DNA from: Myxococcus sp. CA023
GTDB taxonomy: Bacteria; Myxococcota; Myxococcia; Myxococcales; Myxococcaceae
Reading direction: 5' to 3'
Assembly: GCF_010998615.1 (NCBI RefSeq)
Contig: NZ_JAAEAH010000016.1
Coordinates: forward strand, 51,305-115,304
DNA: 64,000 nucleotides
Position numbers and translations under genes: made by a program. Numbering within the stretch: position 1 is the first letter of the stretch; the number at the start of each line of letters is the position of its first letter. The notes beneath the pieces were generated by a model. That model worked only from the letters and a program-made list of their open reading frames with translations. It was not told the origin of the DNA and made no database searches. Shown one piece after another: positions 1-8,540 of the stretch.

Positions 1-32
1 GGCGCTGGCTCACTGACCCCCGGGGTGTCTGC

Positions 33-1805
33 GTGTCGTCTTCTGCTGTCGGTTACTGGGTCGCGGACAATCTCGGACGTGTGCTGGGGCCCCTGGCGCT
101 CCAGGCCCTCCGGGACCTGATTTCCTCCGGACGCTTGAAGGCCGCGGTGCGCGCCTCGCGGGATGGGACGAACTGGGTCGCCCTGCCGGAGCTGCCCGAG
201 CTGAGCGATTTGTTCGCCAGCGCGCGGCCCTCGCCCTCCCTGGAACTGCAGCAAGCCGAGCGCCTGCGCGCGCAGATGCGCGCCATGCAGAGCCTGCCGG
301 CCCACGAAGTCTTTGGCCTCAAGCCCACCGCCAACCTGGACGAGCTGCGTCTGGCCTACTTCCGCATGGCCAAGCGCTTCACGCCGGACCACGTGTCCCC
401 GGACACGCATCCGGAGCTGAAGAAGGTGTCGGCGGAGATCTTCGACTTCCTGTCGCGCCGCATGCGCGACGCGGAGGCCACCTGGACGCAGGCGGCGCAG
501 GCGCCCCGCCCTCCGCCGCCCGTCGTGCCCGCCACGGTGGGCTCGCTGACGCTGACGAGCCGGCTGTCCCATCCGTACGTCCCCGCGGGCACCTCCGAGG
601 TGTTCGCCACCTTCGACCTGTCGGGCGCGCAGGTGCCGGGGGCACAGCGAAGCCCTGTCAATCTGGCGCTCGTCATCGACCGTTCGGGCTCGATGAGCGG
701 CTACAAGCTGGCCCAGGCCAAGCAGGCGGCGCGGCACCTCATCGGGCTGCTGAATGACCAGGACCGGCTGGCCATCATCCACTATGGCTCGGACGTGAAG
801 AGCCTGCCGTCCCTGGAGGCCACGGCCGCCAACCGCGAGCGGATGTTCCAGTACGTGGACGGCATCTGGGACGAAGGCGGCACCAACATCGGCGCGGGCC
901 TGTCCGCCGGGCGCTACCAACTGTCCACCGCGCAGCGGACCTACGGCGTCAACCGCCTCATCCTCATGAGTGACGGCCAGCCCACCGAGGGCCTCACCGC
1001 CAACGAGGAGCTGACGCGGATGGCGCGGGAGCTGCGCGCCACCGGCCTCACCCTGAGCGCCATTGGCGTGGGCACCGACTTCAACGAGGACCTGATGCAG
1101 GCCTTCGCCGAGTACGGCGCCGGTGCCTACGGCTTCCTGGAGGACGCCGCCCAGCTCTCCACCCTCTTCCAGAAGGACCTGCAGCAGGCCGGGACGACGG
1201 TGGCGCGCGGCGTGACGATGACCTTCACCCTGCCCCCCGGCACGTCACTGGGCGAGGTGCTGGGCTACCGCGCCAGCCAGTCCGGCAATCAGGTGCACGT
1301 GTCGCTGCCCGACTTCTCCGCGGGCCAGTTGGAGCGCGTGGTGGTCCGACTCAACGTCACCGGGGATACGGTGGGGCGGACGGCGCGCGTGTTGGACCTG
1401 AAGCTGGCGTACACTGACCTCATCCGCGACGCAGAGGTGGCCAACGAAGCCTCGCTGTCCGCGGTGGTGACCAACCGGCACGAGGAGGTGCTCGCCCGCC
1501 AGGACCGCGAGGCCACCGTCTACGCCGCCCGGGCGCGCAGCGCCGTCAACATGCAGAAGGCGGCCGAGGCCCTGAGCGAGGGCCGCAAGGACGAGGCGAA
1601 GCTCTACCTGCAGCGCAACCAGGCGCTCTTCGACGAAGCCAGCGCGGTGTCCGGCAGCGCCGCGGTGGCGGCGGACCAGGCCGAGCAGCGGGCGGTGATG
1701 GACGAGTACGACAGCGCGGAGGGCGAAGAGGCCCGGCGCTCGCTCGTGAAGAAGAGCAAGGTGAAGGCGCTCAAGAGCTTCGGCAAGCTCGGCTCCACGT
1801 ACTGA
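33..1805 (+). CDS. GYF-like / J-like / VWA domain protein
   Basis: The 590-residue product has three parts. Residues 1-60 resemble a GYF_2 domain (GYWV...GPL, ending in a NWVALPEL-type pattern). Residues 88-150 resemble a J domain, but the HPD tripeptide is replaced by TPD (residues 117-119). Residues 175-480 are a von Willebrand A/VIT-type region with an intact MIDAS motif DRSGS starting near D216. The C-terminal 100 residues are helical and Lys/Glu-rich. No signal peptide or membrane segment is visible, so it is probably cytoplasmic. VWA proteins of this kind bind partners through a metal ion, and the degenerate J part should not stimulate DnaK. The start is a GTG near the window edge, so an upstream start or operon partner cannot be excluded. 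Function unknown. Confidence 0.8.
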   Translation: MSSSAVGYWVADNLGRVLGPLALQALRDLISSGRLKAAVRASRDGTNWVALPELPELSDLFASARPSPSLELQQAERLRAQMRAMQSLPAHEVFGLKPTANLDELRLAYFRMAKRFTPDHVSPDTHPELKKVSAEIFDFLSRRMRDAEATWTQAAQAPRPPPPVVPATVGSLTLTSRLSHPYVPAGTSEVFATFDLSGAQVPGAQRSPVNLALVIDRSGSMSGYKLAQAKQAARHLIGLLNDQDRLAIIHYGSDVKSLPSLEATAANRERMFQYVDGIWDEGGTNIGAGLSAGRYQLSTAQRTYGVNRLILMSDGQPTEGLTANEELTRMARELRATGLTLSAIGVGTDFNEDLMQAFAEYGAGAYGFLEDAAQLSTLFQKDLQQAGTTVARGVTMTFTLPPGTSLGEVLGYRASQSGNQVHVSLPDFSAGQLERVVVRLNVTGDTVGRTARVLDLKLAYTDLIRDAEVANEASLSAVVTNRHEEVLARQDREATVYAARARSAVNMQKAAEALSEGRKDEAKLYLQRNQALFDEASAVSGSAAVAADQAEQRAVMDEYDSAEGEEARRSLVKKSKVKALKSFGKLGSTY

Positions 1806-1965
1806 GAGTCGCCCCGTACATCACCCAGACGCCCCGCCGCACTGCGTCGTGTTTACGATTGTGTGCAGGTGGGGCGTGAAGTTTCAGGAATGGGCCCACA
1901 CAGGAGGCGTTCAGCCTTAAGCTGCGGCACCTCAAACCAACCTGTTTCCGAGTGGAGCCCCCCTC

Positions 1966-3780
1966 ATGCAGCTCCCGCAGTTCCAGACCCTCATCGACAT
2001 CTTCAAGCGCAGCACCTCCACCTTCGGCAGCCGCGACCTCTTCGGAGAGAAGAAGAACGGCCAGTGGGTCTGGACGACCTACTCCCGCTTCGGAGAGATG
2101 GTCGACGACCTGCGAGGAGGGCTCGCTCAGCTGGGCGTGGGCGTGGGCGACCGCGTGGCCGTCATCGCCAACAACCGCCTGGAGTGGGCGGTGGGCGCGT
2201 ACGCCACGTACACGCTCGGCGGCGCTTACGTCCCGATGTACGAATCACAGCAGGTGAAGGAGCTGCAGTTCATCATCAACGACAGCGGCGCCAAGGTCGT
2301 TTTCTGTGCCACGGATGAAATCGCGCAGCGCATCCAGTCCGTACGCGCGGAGCTGCCGAACCTGGAGCACATCATCCGCTTCAGCGGCACCACCAGCGAC
2401 ACGGACAGCTTCGCGACGCTGCTGCGGCGGGGCGCCGAGACGCCCACGCCCATGGTGAGCCCCAAGCCGGCGGACCTGGCTGGCCTCATCTACACGTCGG
2501 GCACCACGGGACAGCCCAAGGGCGTGATGCTCAGCCACGCGAACATCGCCCGCAACGTGTCGGCGATGCACGAAGTGTTTCCCATGGGGACGGAGGACCG
2601 CTCCCTGGCCTTCCTGCCCTGGGCGCACGTCTTCGGCCAGACGGTGGAGCTGCACGCGCTGCTGTCCATGGGCGCTTCCATGGCCATCGCGGAGGCGGTG
2701 GAGAAGATCATCGACAACCTCTCCGAGGTGAAGCCCACGCTGCTGTTCAGCGTGCCGCGCATCTTCAACCGCATCTACGACGGCCTGCAGAAGCGCATGG
2801 CCGGCGAGAAGGCGGTGACGCGGTTCATGTTCCACCGCGGCCTCGCGGTGGCGGCCCAGCGGCGCGCACTCGCGGAGGCGGGCAAGTCGAGCGGCCTGCT
2901 GGACCTGCAGCACGCCTTCTTCGACAAGGTGGTCTTCTCCAAGGTCCGCGCACGCTTCGGCGGGCGGCTGAAGTACGCCTTCTCCGGTGGGTCGGCCATC
3001 TCCAAGGAGGTGGCGGAGTTCATCGACAACCTCGGCATCACCGTCTACGAGGGCTACGGCCTCACGGAGACGTCGCCCATCGCCACGGCCAACTTCCCCA
3101 ACAACCGGAAGATCGGCTCGGTGGGCAAGGCGCTGCCCGGGGTTCGCGTGGAGATCGACACGGCGGCCACCGGCGAGGCGACGCAGGGCGAAATCGTCGT
3201 CCACGGGCACAACGTGATGATGGGCTACTACAACAAGCCCGAGGAGAACGAGAAGGTGTTCACCGGGAACGGCGGCTTCCGCACCGGTGACATGGGCTAC
3301 CTGGATCCGGACGGCTACCTCTACATCACCGGCCGCATCAAGGAGCAGTACAAGCTGGAGAACGGCAAGTACGTGGTGCCCAGCCCCATCGAGCAGTCGC
3401 TGGCGCTCTCCACCTACATCGCCAACGCGTTGGTCCACGGCATGAACAAGCCGTACAACGTGGCCATCATCGTCGTGGACGTGGATACGCTGAAGAAGTG
3501 GGCCACGGAGAAGGGCCTGGACACGACGTCCATGCCGGAGCTGCTCAAGCGTCCCGAGGTGCTCCAGCTCTACCGTGAGCAGGTGAACGAGTTCACCCGC
3601 GACGTGAAGGGCTATGAGCGCCCGCAGCGCTTCCTGCTCATCAGCGAGGACTTCACCGTCGCCAACGACATGCTCACCCCCAAGATGAGCGTGAAGCGCC
3701 GCAACGTCGTGGCCCGCTACAACGACGCCATCGAAGCCCTCTACCGCGAGGGCAGCGACCGCAGCGTCTCCGCGGCCTAG
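1966..3780 (+). CDS. Long-chain fatty acid-CoA ligase (AMP-forming)
   Basis: A 604-residue ANL-superfamily enzyme that activates long-chain fatty acids to acyl-CoA through an acyl-adenylate, using ATP. The phosphate-binding signature YTSGTTGQPKGVMLSHAN lies near residues 172-190, the acyl-CoA synthetase motif YEGYGLTETSP lies in the middle, and the hinge TGDMGYLDPDGYLYITGR with its following GRIKEQYK-type loop is present. Length fits the FadD15/long-chain family. It starts at an ATG about 160 bp after the previous gene and is followed by a strong hairpin, so it is probably monocistronic. Chain-length preference cannot be read from the sequence. Confidence 0.93.
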   Translation: MQLPQFQTLIDIFKRSTSTFGSRDLFGEKKNGQWVWTTYSRFGEMVDDLRGGLAQLGVGVGDRVAVIANNRLEWAVGAYATYTLGGAYVPMYESQQVKELQFIINDSGAKVVFCATDEIAQRIQSVRAELPNLEHIIRFSGTTSDTDSFATLLRRGAETPTPMVSPKPADLAGLIYTSGTTGQPKGVMLSHANIARNVSAMHEVFPMGTEDRSLAFLPWAHVFGQTVELHALLSMGASMAIAEAVEKIIDNLSEVKPTLLFSVPRIFNRIYDGLQKRMAGEKAVTRFMFHRGLAVAAQRRALAEAGKSSGLLDLQHAFFDKVVFSKVRARFGGRLKYAFSGGSAISKEVAEFIDNLGITVYEGYGLTETSPIATANFPNNRKIGSVGKALPGVRVEIDTAATGEATQGEIVVHGHNVMMGYYNKPEENEKVFTGNGGFRTGDMGYLDPDGYLYITGRIKEQYKLENGKYVVPSPIEQSLALSTYIANALVHGMNKPYNVAIIVVDVDTLKKWATEKGLDTTSMPELLKRPEVLQLYREQVNEFTRDVKGYERPQRFLLISEDFTVANDMLTPKMSVKRRNVVARYNDAIEALYREGSDRSVSAA

Positions 3781-3794
3781 CCGTCCTGGGTGGC

Positions 3795-3818
3795 GGGCAG
3801 GGGCTCATCCCCCTGCCC
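3795..3818 (+). terminator. Hairpin terminator after acyl-CoA ligase gene
   Basis: GGGCAGGGG and CCCCTGCCC form a perfect 9-bp stem with a 6-nt loop, 14 nt after the stop codon. There is no T-tract, as is common in high-GC myxobacterial DNA. Confidence 0.6.
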
Positions 3819-3892
3819 TACCCTGCGTGCGGGCGCGCGCAGGGAATACGGGAAGGCCGGCGTGTCATCCTCGTCACCCGCGCCTTTCCGTG

Positions 3893-3922
3893 TTGACCCG
3901 CGGAATCCCCCCGCCCTATCTC
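3893..3922 (+). promoter_or_regulatory. Candidate sigma-70-type promoter for purEK
   Basis: TTGACC at 3893-3898 and TATCTC at 3917-3922 are separated by 18 bp, about 50 nt upstream of the purE start. The hexamers resemble a vegetative promoter. Assigned by eye. Confidence 0.4.
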
Positions 3923-3971
3923 CGCGTTCCTCCTGGTTTCGGCGGGACAGCGCACGGAGGCGCGCACACCA

Positions 3972-4469
3972 ATGGCGAGCACGGTCACCCCGTGGGTCGG
4001 GGTCATCATGGGCGGTAAGAGCGACCTGGAGCACCTGCAGCCCGCGGTCGACATCCTCAAGGAACTGGGCATCCCGCACGAGGTGCGCGTGGTGTCCGCC
4101 CACCGCACCCCGGACTGGATGATGGAGTACGCGTCCACCGCGGAGTCGAGGGGGCTGTCCGTCATCATCGCCGCGGCGGGCGGCGCGGCGCACCTGCCGG
4201 GAATGGTGTCGAGCAAGACGCTGCTGCCCGTCATCGGCGTGCCCATGCCCACTACGCTGCTCAGCGGCCTGGACGCGCTGCTGTCCATCGTCCAGATGCC
4301 CAAGGGCGTGCCGGTGGGAACGCAGGCCATTGGCAAGCCGGGCGCGGCCAACGCCGCCCTGCACGCCGCGGCCATCCTCTGCCTCAAGTACCCGGAGCTG
4401 CGCGAGCGGCTCGCGGCCTGGCGCAAGGCGCGTACGGACGAAGTGCTGGCGCACCGGGAGCTGTCATGA
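3972..4469 (+). CDS. purE: N5-carboxyaminoimidazole ribonucleotide mutase PurE
   Basis: A 165-residue class I PurE, which converts N5-CAIR to CAIR in de novo purine synthesis. The sequence shows the [11 protein letters not shown] start, the conserved [11 protein letters not shown] motif, the [12 protein letters not shown] loop and the C-terminal [10 protein letters not shown] segment, all typical of the octameric bacterial enzyme. Length matches the family. Its last four bases overlap the purK start (ATGA), so the two steps that replace direct AIR carboxylation are translationally coupled. Confidence 0.97.
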   Translation: MASTVTPWVGVIMGGKSDLEHLQPAVDILKELGIPHEVRVVSAHRTPDWMMEYASTAESRGLSVIIAAAGGAAHLPGMVSSKTLLPVIGVPMPTTLLSGLDALLSIVQMPKGVPVGTQAIGKPGAANAALHAAAILCLKYPELRERLAAWRKARTDEVLAHRELS

Positions 4470-5608
4470 GCCCCCGCGTGGTGCTGCCCGGCGGCACGAT
4501 TGGCATGCTCGGCGGCGGCCAGTTGGGGCGGATGATGGCCCTGGCCGCGCGCACGCTCGGCTTCCAGGTCCAGGCGTTGGACCCGGACGCGGACTGCCCG
4601 GCCCGCTCCGTGGTGGACCGGTGTGTCACCGCGTCTTTCGGTGACACGGCGGCCGCGGAGACGCTGGCGCGCGCGTGCGACACCGTGACGCTCGAAATCG
4701 AGAAGATTCCCCTCGCCACACTCGAAGCGGTGGCGCGGCACACCCCCATGCGCCCGGGCGCGGACGTGCTCCGCGTGATTCAGCACCGGGGCCGGCAGAA
4801 GGGCTGGCTCGCCAAGGGTGGCTTTCCCCTCGGCCCGTGGCGCGAGGCGCACTCCGCCGCGGAGCTGGCCGAGGCCATCCAGGCGCTGGGTGGACGCTGC
4901 TTCGTGAAGTCCAGCGAGGGCGGCTACGACGGTCGCGGGCAGGTGGAGGTGACCTCCGCGGACGAGGCCGCCCAGGCGTGGCGCGAGCTGGGTGAGCGCT
5001 CCGTGGTGGTGGAGGCCGCGCTGGCGCTCCAGTCCGAGCTGTCCGTGCTGGTGGCCCGCAGCCCCAATGGAGAAGTGGCGGTGTATCCGCCGGCCTTCAA
5101 TCACCACGAGGAGCGCATCCTCGCGTGGTCGCTGCTGCCGGGGCCGCTGCCGCCCGCGGTGCTGGACAAGGCCACGGAGCTGGCGCGCGGCATCACCGAG
5201 TCGCTCCAGGTCGAAGGCCTGCTCGTCATCGAGCTGTTCCTGCTGAAGGACGGCAGCCTGCTCGTCAACGAGCTGGCGCCGCGCCCGCACAACAGCTTCC
5301 ACTCCACCGAGGTGGCGTGCCTCACCTCACAGTTCGAGCAGGCGGTGCGCGCGGTGTGCAACCTGCCGCTGGGCTCCGTGGAGGTGGTGCGTCCAGCGGC
5401 CATCGTCAACCTGCTGGGCGACTTGTGGCTGAAGGACGGCGGCCCTCGCTTCCAGGAGGTGCTGGCCATGCCCGGCGTCCGCCTGCACCTGTACGGCAAG
5501 CGGGAGGCGCGCAAGGGCCGGAAGATGGGGCACCTGTCCGCGGTGGGCAGCTCGCCCGAGGACGCGCTCGCCCGCGTGCAGGCCGCCGCCACCGCGCTGG
5601 GGATGTGA
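4466..5608 (+). CDS. purK: N5-carboxyaminoimidazole ribonucleotide synthase PurK
   Basis: A 380-residue ATP-grasp enzyme that carboxylates AIR to N5-CAIR with bicarbonate and ATP, feeding PurE. It shows the N-terminal [20 protein letters not shown] nucleotide-fold motif, the central ATP-grasp loop ([12 protein letters not shown]) and the active-site segment [18 protein letters not shown]. The start overlaps the purE stop, and the stop is 4 bp before ybaK. Length is normal for PurK. Confidence 0.97.
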   Translation: MSPRVVLPGGTIGMLGGGQLGRMMALAARTLGFQVQALDPDADCPARSVVDRCVTASFGDTAAAETLARACDTVTLEIEKIPLATLEAVARHTPMRPGADVLRVIQHRGRQKGWLAKGGFPLGPWREAHSAAELAEAIQALGGRCFVKSSEGGYDGRGQVEVTSADEAAQAWRELGERSVVVEAALALQSELSVLVARSPNGEVAVYPPAFNHHEERILAWSLLPGPLPPAVLDKATELARGITESLQVEGLLVIELFLLKDGSLLVNELAPRPHNSFHSTEVACLTSQFEQAVRAVCNLPLGSVEVVRPAAIVNLLGDLWLKDGGPRFQEVLAMPGVRLHLYGKREARKGRKMGHLSAVGSSPEDALARVQAAATALGM

Positions 5609-5612
5609 GGCC

Positions 5613-6089
5613 GTGAAGACGAACAGCGCCCGACTCCTGGACTCGCTCGGCGTGAAGTACGCGCTGCGCGACTACGACGTGGACCTGGAAGATTTGTCCG
5701 CGGAGTCGGTGGCGGCCAAGGTGGGCATGCCCGCCGAGCAGGTCTTCAAGACGCTGGTGGCGCGCGGCGACCGCACCGGCGTGTTGATGGCGGTGGTGCC
5801 CGGCAACGCGGAGCTAGACCTGAAGGCGCTGGCCCGGCTCAGCAGAGACCGCAAGGTGGACACCGTGCCGCTCAAGGAGCTCCAGCCGCTCACCGGATTC
5901 ATCCGGGGCGGCTGCACGGCCATTGGCGGCAAGAAGGACTATCCCGTGTACGTCGACGAGACGATGGAGCTGTTCGACGCCATCGCCGTGTCCGCGGGCG
6001 TGCGTGGCACGCAGCTCGTGCTCGCCCCCGCGGACTACCTGCGCGTGACGAAGGCGAAGACGGGCCCCATCTCCCGCGACAAGGCCTGA
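5613..6089 (+). CDS. ybaK: YbaK/EbsC-family aminoacyl-tRNA deacylase
   Basis: A 158-residue YbaK/ProX-type protein. Family members hydrolyse Cys-tRNA(Pro), or other mischarged tRNAs, in trans. The catalytic-lysine region (AEQVFKTLVARGD) and the RGGCTAIGGKKDYPVYVDE loop are present, as in E. coli YbaK. The start is a GTG only 4 bp after purK, with GGATGTGAGG upstream, so it is the third gene of the purEK operon. Substrate specificity (Cys versus other) is inferred from similarity. Confidence 0.88.
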   Translation: MKTNSARLLDSLGVKYALRDYDVDLEDLSAESVAAKVGMPAEQVFKTLVARGDRTGVLMAVVPGNAELDLKALARLSRDRKVDTVPLKELQPLTGFIRGGCTAIGGKKDYPVYVDETMELFDAIAVSAGVRGTQLVLAPADYLRVTKAKTGPISRDKA

Positions 6090-6096
6090 GCCCGAC

Positions 6097-7137
6097 TCAC
6101 GGTGATTCGCGCGGTGCCTGTCCCTGCGCAGGAACGAAGAGCACCTTGCCGGACGTCATGTCCGCGGAGGCGATTCGCACCGCCTCGCCCGCTGACTCCA
6201 GCGGGAGCCGGGCGCGCACGGGCGTCTCCAGCGTCTGCCCCACCAGCGACGGCACGCCCATCAGCGCCTTGATTTGCGCGGCGCCAAAGCCCTGGCGGTG
6301 CCACTCCGACAGCCAGAAGCCCTCCACCCGCTTGCGCCCGAAGATGAGGTCCCCGGGCGCGATGCGGCACTCCTGTTCGGAGAGCGAGCCATACACGATG
6401 ACGGTGCCGCCCTCCGGCAGCGCGTGGAGCAGCTGCCCGGTGAGTCGTCCGCCCACCGGGTCAAAGGCGAGCGACACCTTCAGCTCGTGACATACACGGA
6501 GCAGCCGCTCCTCGAATTCGGGCTCGTGGGTGCTCAGCACGTACTCCGCGCCCAGGTCCTGGAGCAGGGCCACCTGCTCCGGGCGCCGCACCACGTTCAC
6601 CATGGCCACGCCCCGGCGCTTCGCGAGCGCCAGCAGCATCCGTCCCATGGTGCCCGCGGCGGCCGTCTGCGCCAGCGCGGCGTGGCCACCCTCCTTCGCA
6701 CGCTCCATCAACACCCACGCGGTGAAGGGATTGATGAAGAGGCTGGCGCCCTGCTCGTCGGAGACCTGGCCCCGCAGCGGCAGGCACTGCCCCAGGGGCA
6801 CCGCCGCGTACTCCGCCCATAAGCCGTCCCCCTCGCCGGGCGCCACGCACGCCACGCGGCGCCCCACCAGGAGCCGGCCCGCGACGCCGCCCGAGGCCAC
6901 CACCGTCCCGCTGGCCTCCAGGCCCGGCACCACGGGCAGCGGCTTGCGGATGCCGTACTGCCCACGCATGAACATCAGGTCCGCCGGGTTGATGGGGGCC
7001 GCCGCCACGCGCACCAGGACCTGGCCCGTGGTGGGCCGAGGCACCGGCCGGGATTCCACGCGCAGGGACTCCGGCCGTCCGTCATAGGCGGTGAGGACCA
7101 GCGCGCGCATCGTCTCGGGAACGACGGGGCTCTTCAT
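6097..7137 (-). CDS. Zinc-type alcohol dehydrogenase-like / quinone oxidoreductase
   Basis: A 346-residue medium-chain dehydrogenase/reductase of the quinone oxidoreductase type. The N-terminal GroES-like fold carries PINPADLMFMRGQYG, and the Rossmann part carries the coenzyme loop AAAGTMGRMLLALAK. No structural or catalytic zinc cysteines are seen, so it is probably a zinc-independent NADPH quinone or enone reductase. The ATG at 7137 is preferred because AAAAAGG lies just upstream; an ATG at 7161 would add eight residues. It ends 7 bp from the convergent ybaK stop. Confidence 0.85.
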   Translation of the reverse strand: MKSPVVPETMRALVLTAYDGRPESLRVESRPVPRPTTGQVLVRVAAAPINPADLMFMRGQYGIRKPLPVVPGLEASGTVVASGGVAGRLLVGRRVACVAPGEGDGLWAEYAAVPLGQCLPLRGQVSDEQGASLFINPFTAWVLMERAKEGGHAALAQTAAAGTMGRMLLALAKRRGVAMVNVVRRPEQVALLQDLGAEYVLSTHEPEFEERLLRVCHELKVSLAFDPVGGRLTGQLLHALPEGGTVIVYGSLSEQECRIAPGDLIFGRKRVEGFWLSEWHRQGFGAAQIKALMGVPSLVGQTLETPVRARLPLESAGEAVRIASADMTSGKVLFVPAQGQAPRESP

Positions 7138-7207
7138 CGGCAGACCTTTTTCGCCACCCATGCGTGAAAGGAACAGTTCCTGCCCGGCCTACATCCGTGG
7201 GGAGTCG

Positions 7208-8434
7208 ATGAACGCCACTCTATTGCAGCTCCATCATCGCGAGGCCTTCGAGCAGACCGTGACGCGCGCGCTCACGGCCGGTGCCGGGGCCGGCGTGTTG
7301 CACCTGGCCATGACACGCGTCGGAGTGCCCCTGCCGTTGGCGTGGCTCGTCCCCGCGGCCGTCGTGGTCGGGTGTGCACGAGGCGACAAGTGGGACCGCG
7401 TGCTGCTCGGGGGTCTGGGAGTACTCCTCACCGCGCTGCCCTATGCCCTGGGCATGGCCCCAGGATGGACGGTGGCGTTCAGCGCGGCGGCGGCGGGGGC
7501 GCTGCTGGTGCGTTCGCGACTCAGTGAGCGCGGAGAGAATGGCCAGGTGGCGGAAGCGCGCCCCACTCTCTTCCACTTCGGACTGGGCGCGGCGCTGTGC
7601 GCGGGATTGACGCTGGGCGGCATGGAGGTGTCCCGCGTCTTCTCCGCGCGACTGGCGGACCTGGCCACGCCGGCGCTGCTGGGCGCGGGGGTGACGGGCG
7701 GCATCCTGGGCCTCTTCGTGGGATTGAGCGCGGTGGCCGCACACCTGGCGCTGTCAGCGGACCCGGTGGAGGCGCGCGTGGAGGCGCTGTTGCCGCAGCT
7801 CGCCGGTGACTTCCATGCGCTGACCGAGCGGGCGTTGAACCTGTACCGGCAATGCGGACAGTCCCTGGCGATGCTCCCTCGCGAGCCCGCGCGCGAGGAG
7901 CTGGCGCGCACCCTGGGGAAGATGACGCGCGACGCCGCGGAGCTCGCGTCTGAATGGGCGGGGGTGGAGGCCCAAATCGAGGAGCGCGCGCAAGCGGACC
8001 TCCAGGCCGAGCGCGAAGACTTGGAGCGCAGCGCCCGCGCCAGCACGGATGCCATCGCGAGACGCCAACTCGAGCTGGCCGCGGCCTCCCTGGGTGAGGA
8101 GGTGGAGCGGCTGGGCGGTCTGAAACAACGGCGCGAACGCATCCTCGCCCGCCTGAGGGCGGAAGTGGCCCAGTTGGAACGAGCCCGCGTCGCCCTGCTG
8201 TCACTGCGCAGCGGGCAGGCCCAACTCAAGGCCGCGGAGATGTCCGCCCTGGCGCGCCGCTTCCGGGCCCTCTCCTCCCTCCAGTCGGAGGAAGCCCAGT
8301 CCATGGAGGACGTATTTCCAATGATTCAGGGGGCTTCCATGCACTCGTCTCCGCTGGAAGTCAGACAGGCCGAGGGAGAGGAAAGCCCAGCGTCTGGCCC
8401 GGCAAGCGGGCTTCCGAGGGTCGGCGAGTCTTGA
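7208..8434 (+). CDS. Multi-spanning membrane protein with coiled-coil tail
   Basis: A 408-residue protein of unknown family. The first 185 residues hold about five hydrophobic, Ala/Gly/Leu-rich segments. Residues 190-370 are charged and strongly coiled-coil (repeated EL, ER and ARRQLELAAASLGEEVERL patterns). The last 40 residues are polar and probably disordered. This layout suggests a membrane-anchored scaffold with a long cytoplasmic rod. The ATG at 7208 is chosen because GGGGAG precedes it; earlier in-frame codons would overlap the divergent oxidoreductase. No catalytic motif was seen. Confidence 0.75.
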   Translation: MNATLLQLHHREAFEQTVTRALTAGAGAGVLHLAMTRVGVPLPLAWLVPAAVVVGCARGDKWDRVLLGGLGVLLTALPYALGMAPGWTVAFSAAAAGALLVRSRLSERGENGQVAEARPTLFHFGLGAALCAGLTLGGMEVSRVFSARLADLATPALLGAGVTGGILGLFVGLSAVAAHLALSADPVEARVEALLPQLAGDFHALTERALNLYRQCGQSLAMLPREPAREELARTLGKMTRDAAELASEWAGVEAQIEERAQADLQAEREDLERSARASTDAIARRQLELAAASLGEEVERLGGLKQRRERILARLRAEVAQLERARVALLSLRSGQAQLKAAEMSALARRFRALSSLQSEEAQSMEDVFPMIQGASMHSSPLEVRQAEGEESPASGPASGLPRVGES

Positions 8435-8458
8435 GCGCCGGGGCTCCGGCCCTGGCGC
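8435..8458 (+). terminator. Hairpin directly after the membrane/coiled-coil gene
   Basis: GCGCCGGGGC and GCCCTGGCGC pair over 10 bp with one G-U wobble and a TCCG loop. It begins immediately after the TGA stop. A strong terminator-like stem without a U-tract. Confidence 0.6.
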
Positions 8459-8526
8459 ATTGCCCCCGTGACATGCGGCCTTGCAGCTTCTTTCGGGGAG
8501 GGCATGGAGCCTGCGGTGGGTTCGGC

Positions 8527-8532
8527 TACAAT
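8527..8532 (+). promoter_or_regulatory. -10-like TACAAT close to EAL gene start
   Basis: TACAAT matches the -10 consensus in 5 of 6 positions and lies 8 nt before the ATG at 8541, which has no Shine-Dalgarno sequence. This predicts a leaderless transcript. No clear -35 was found. Confidence 0.4.
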
Positions 8533-8540
8533 TTCCACAC

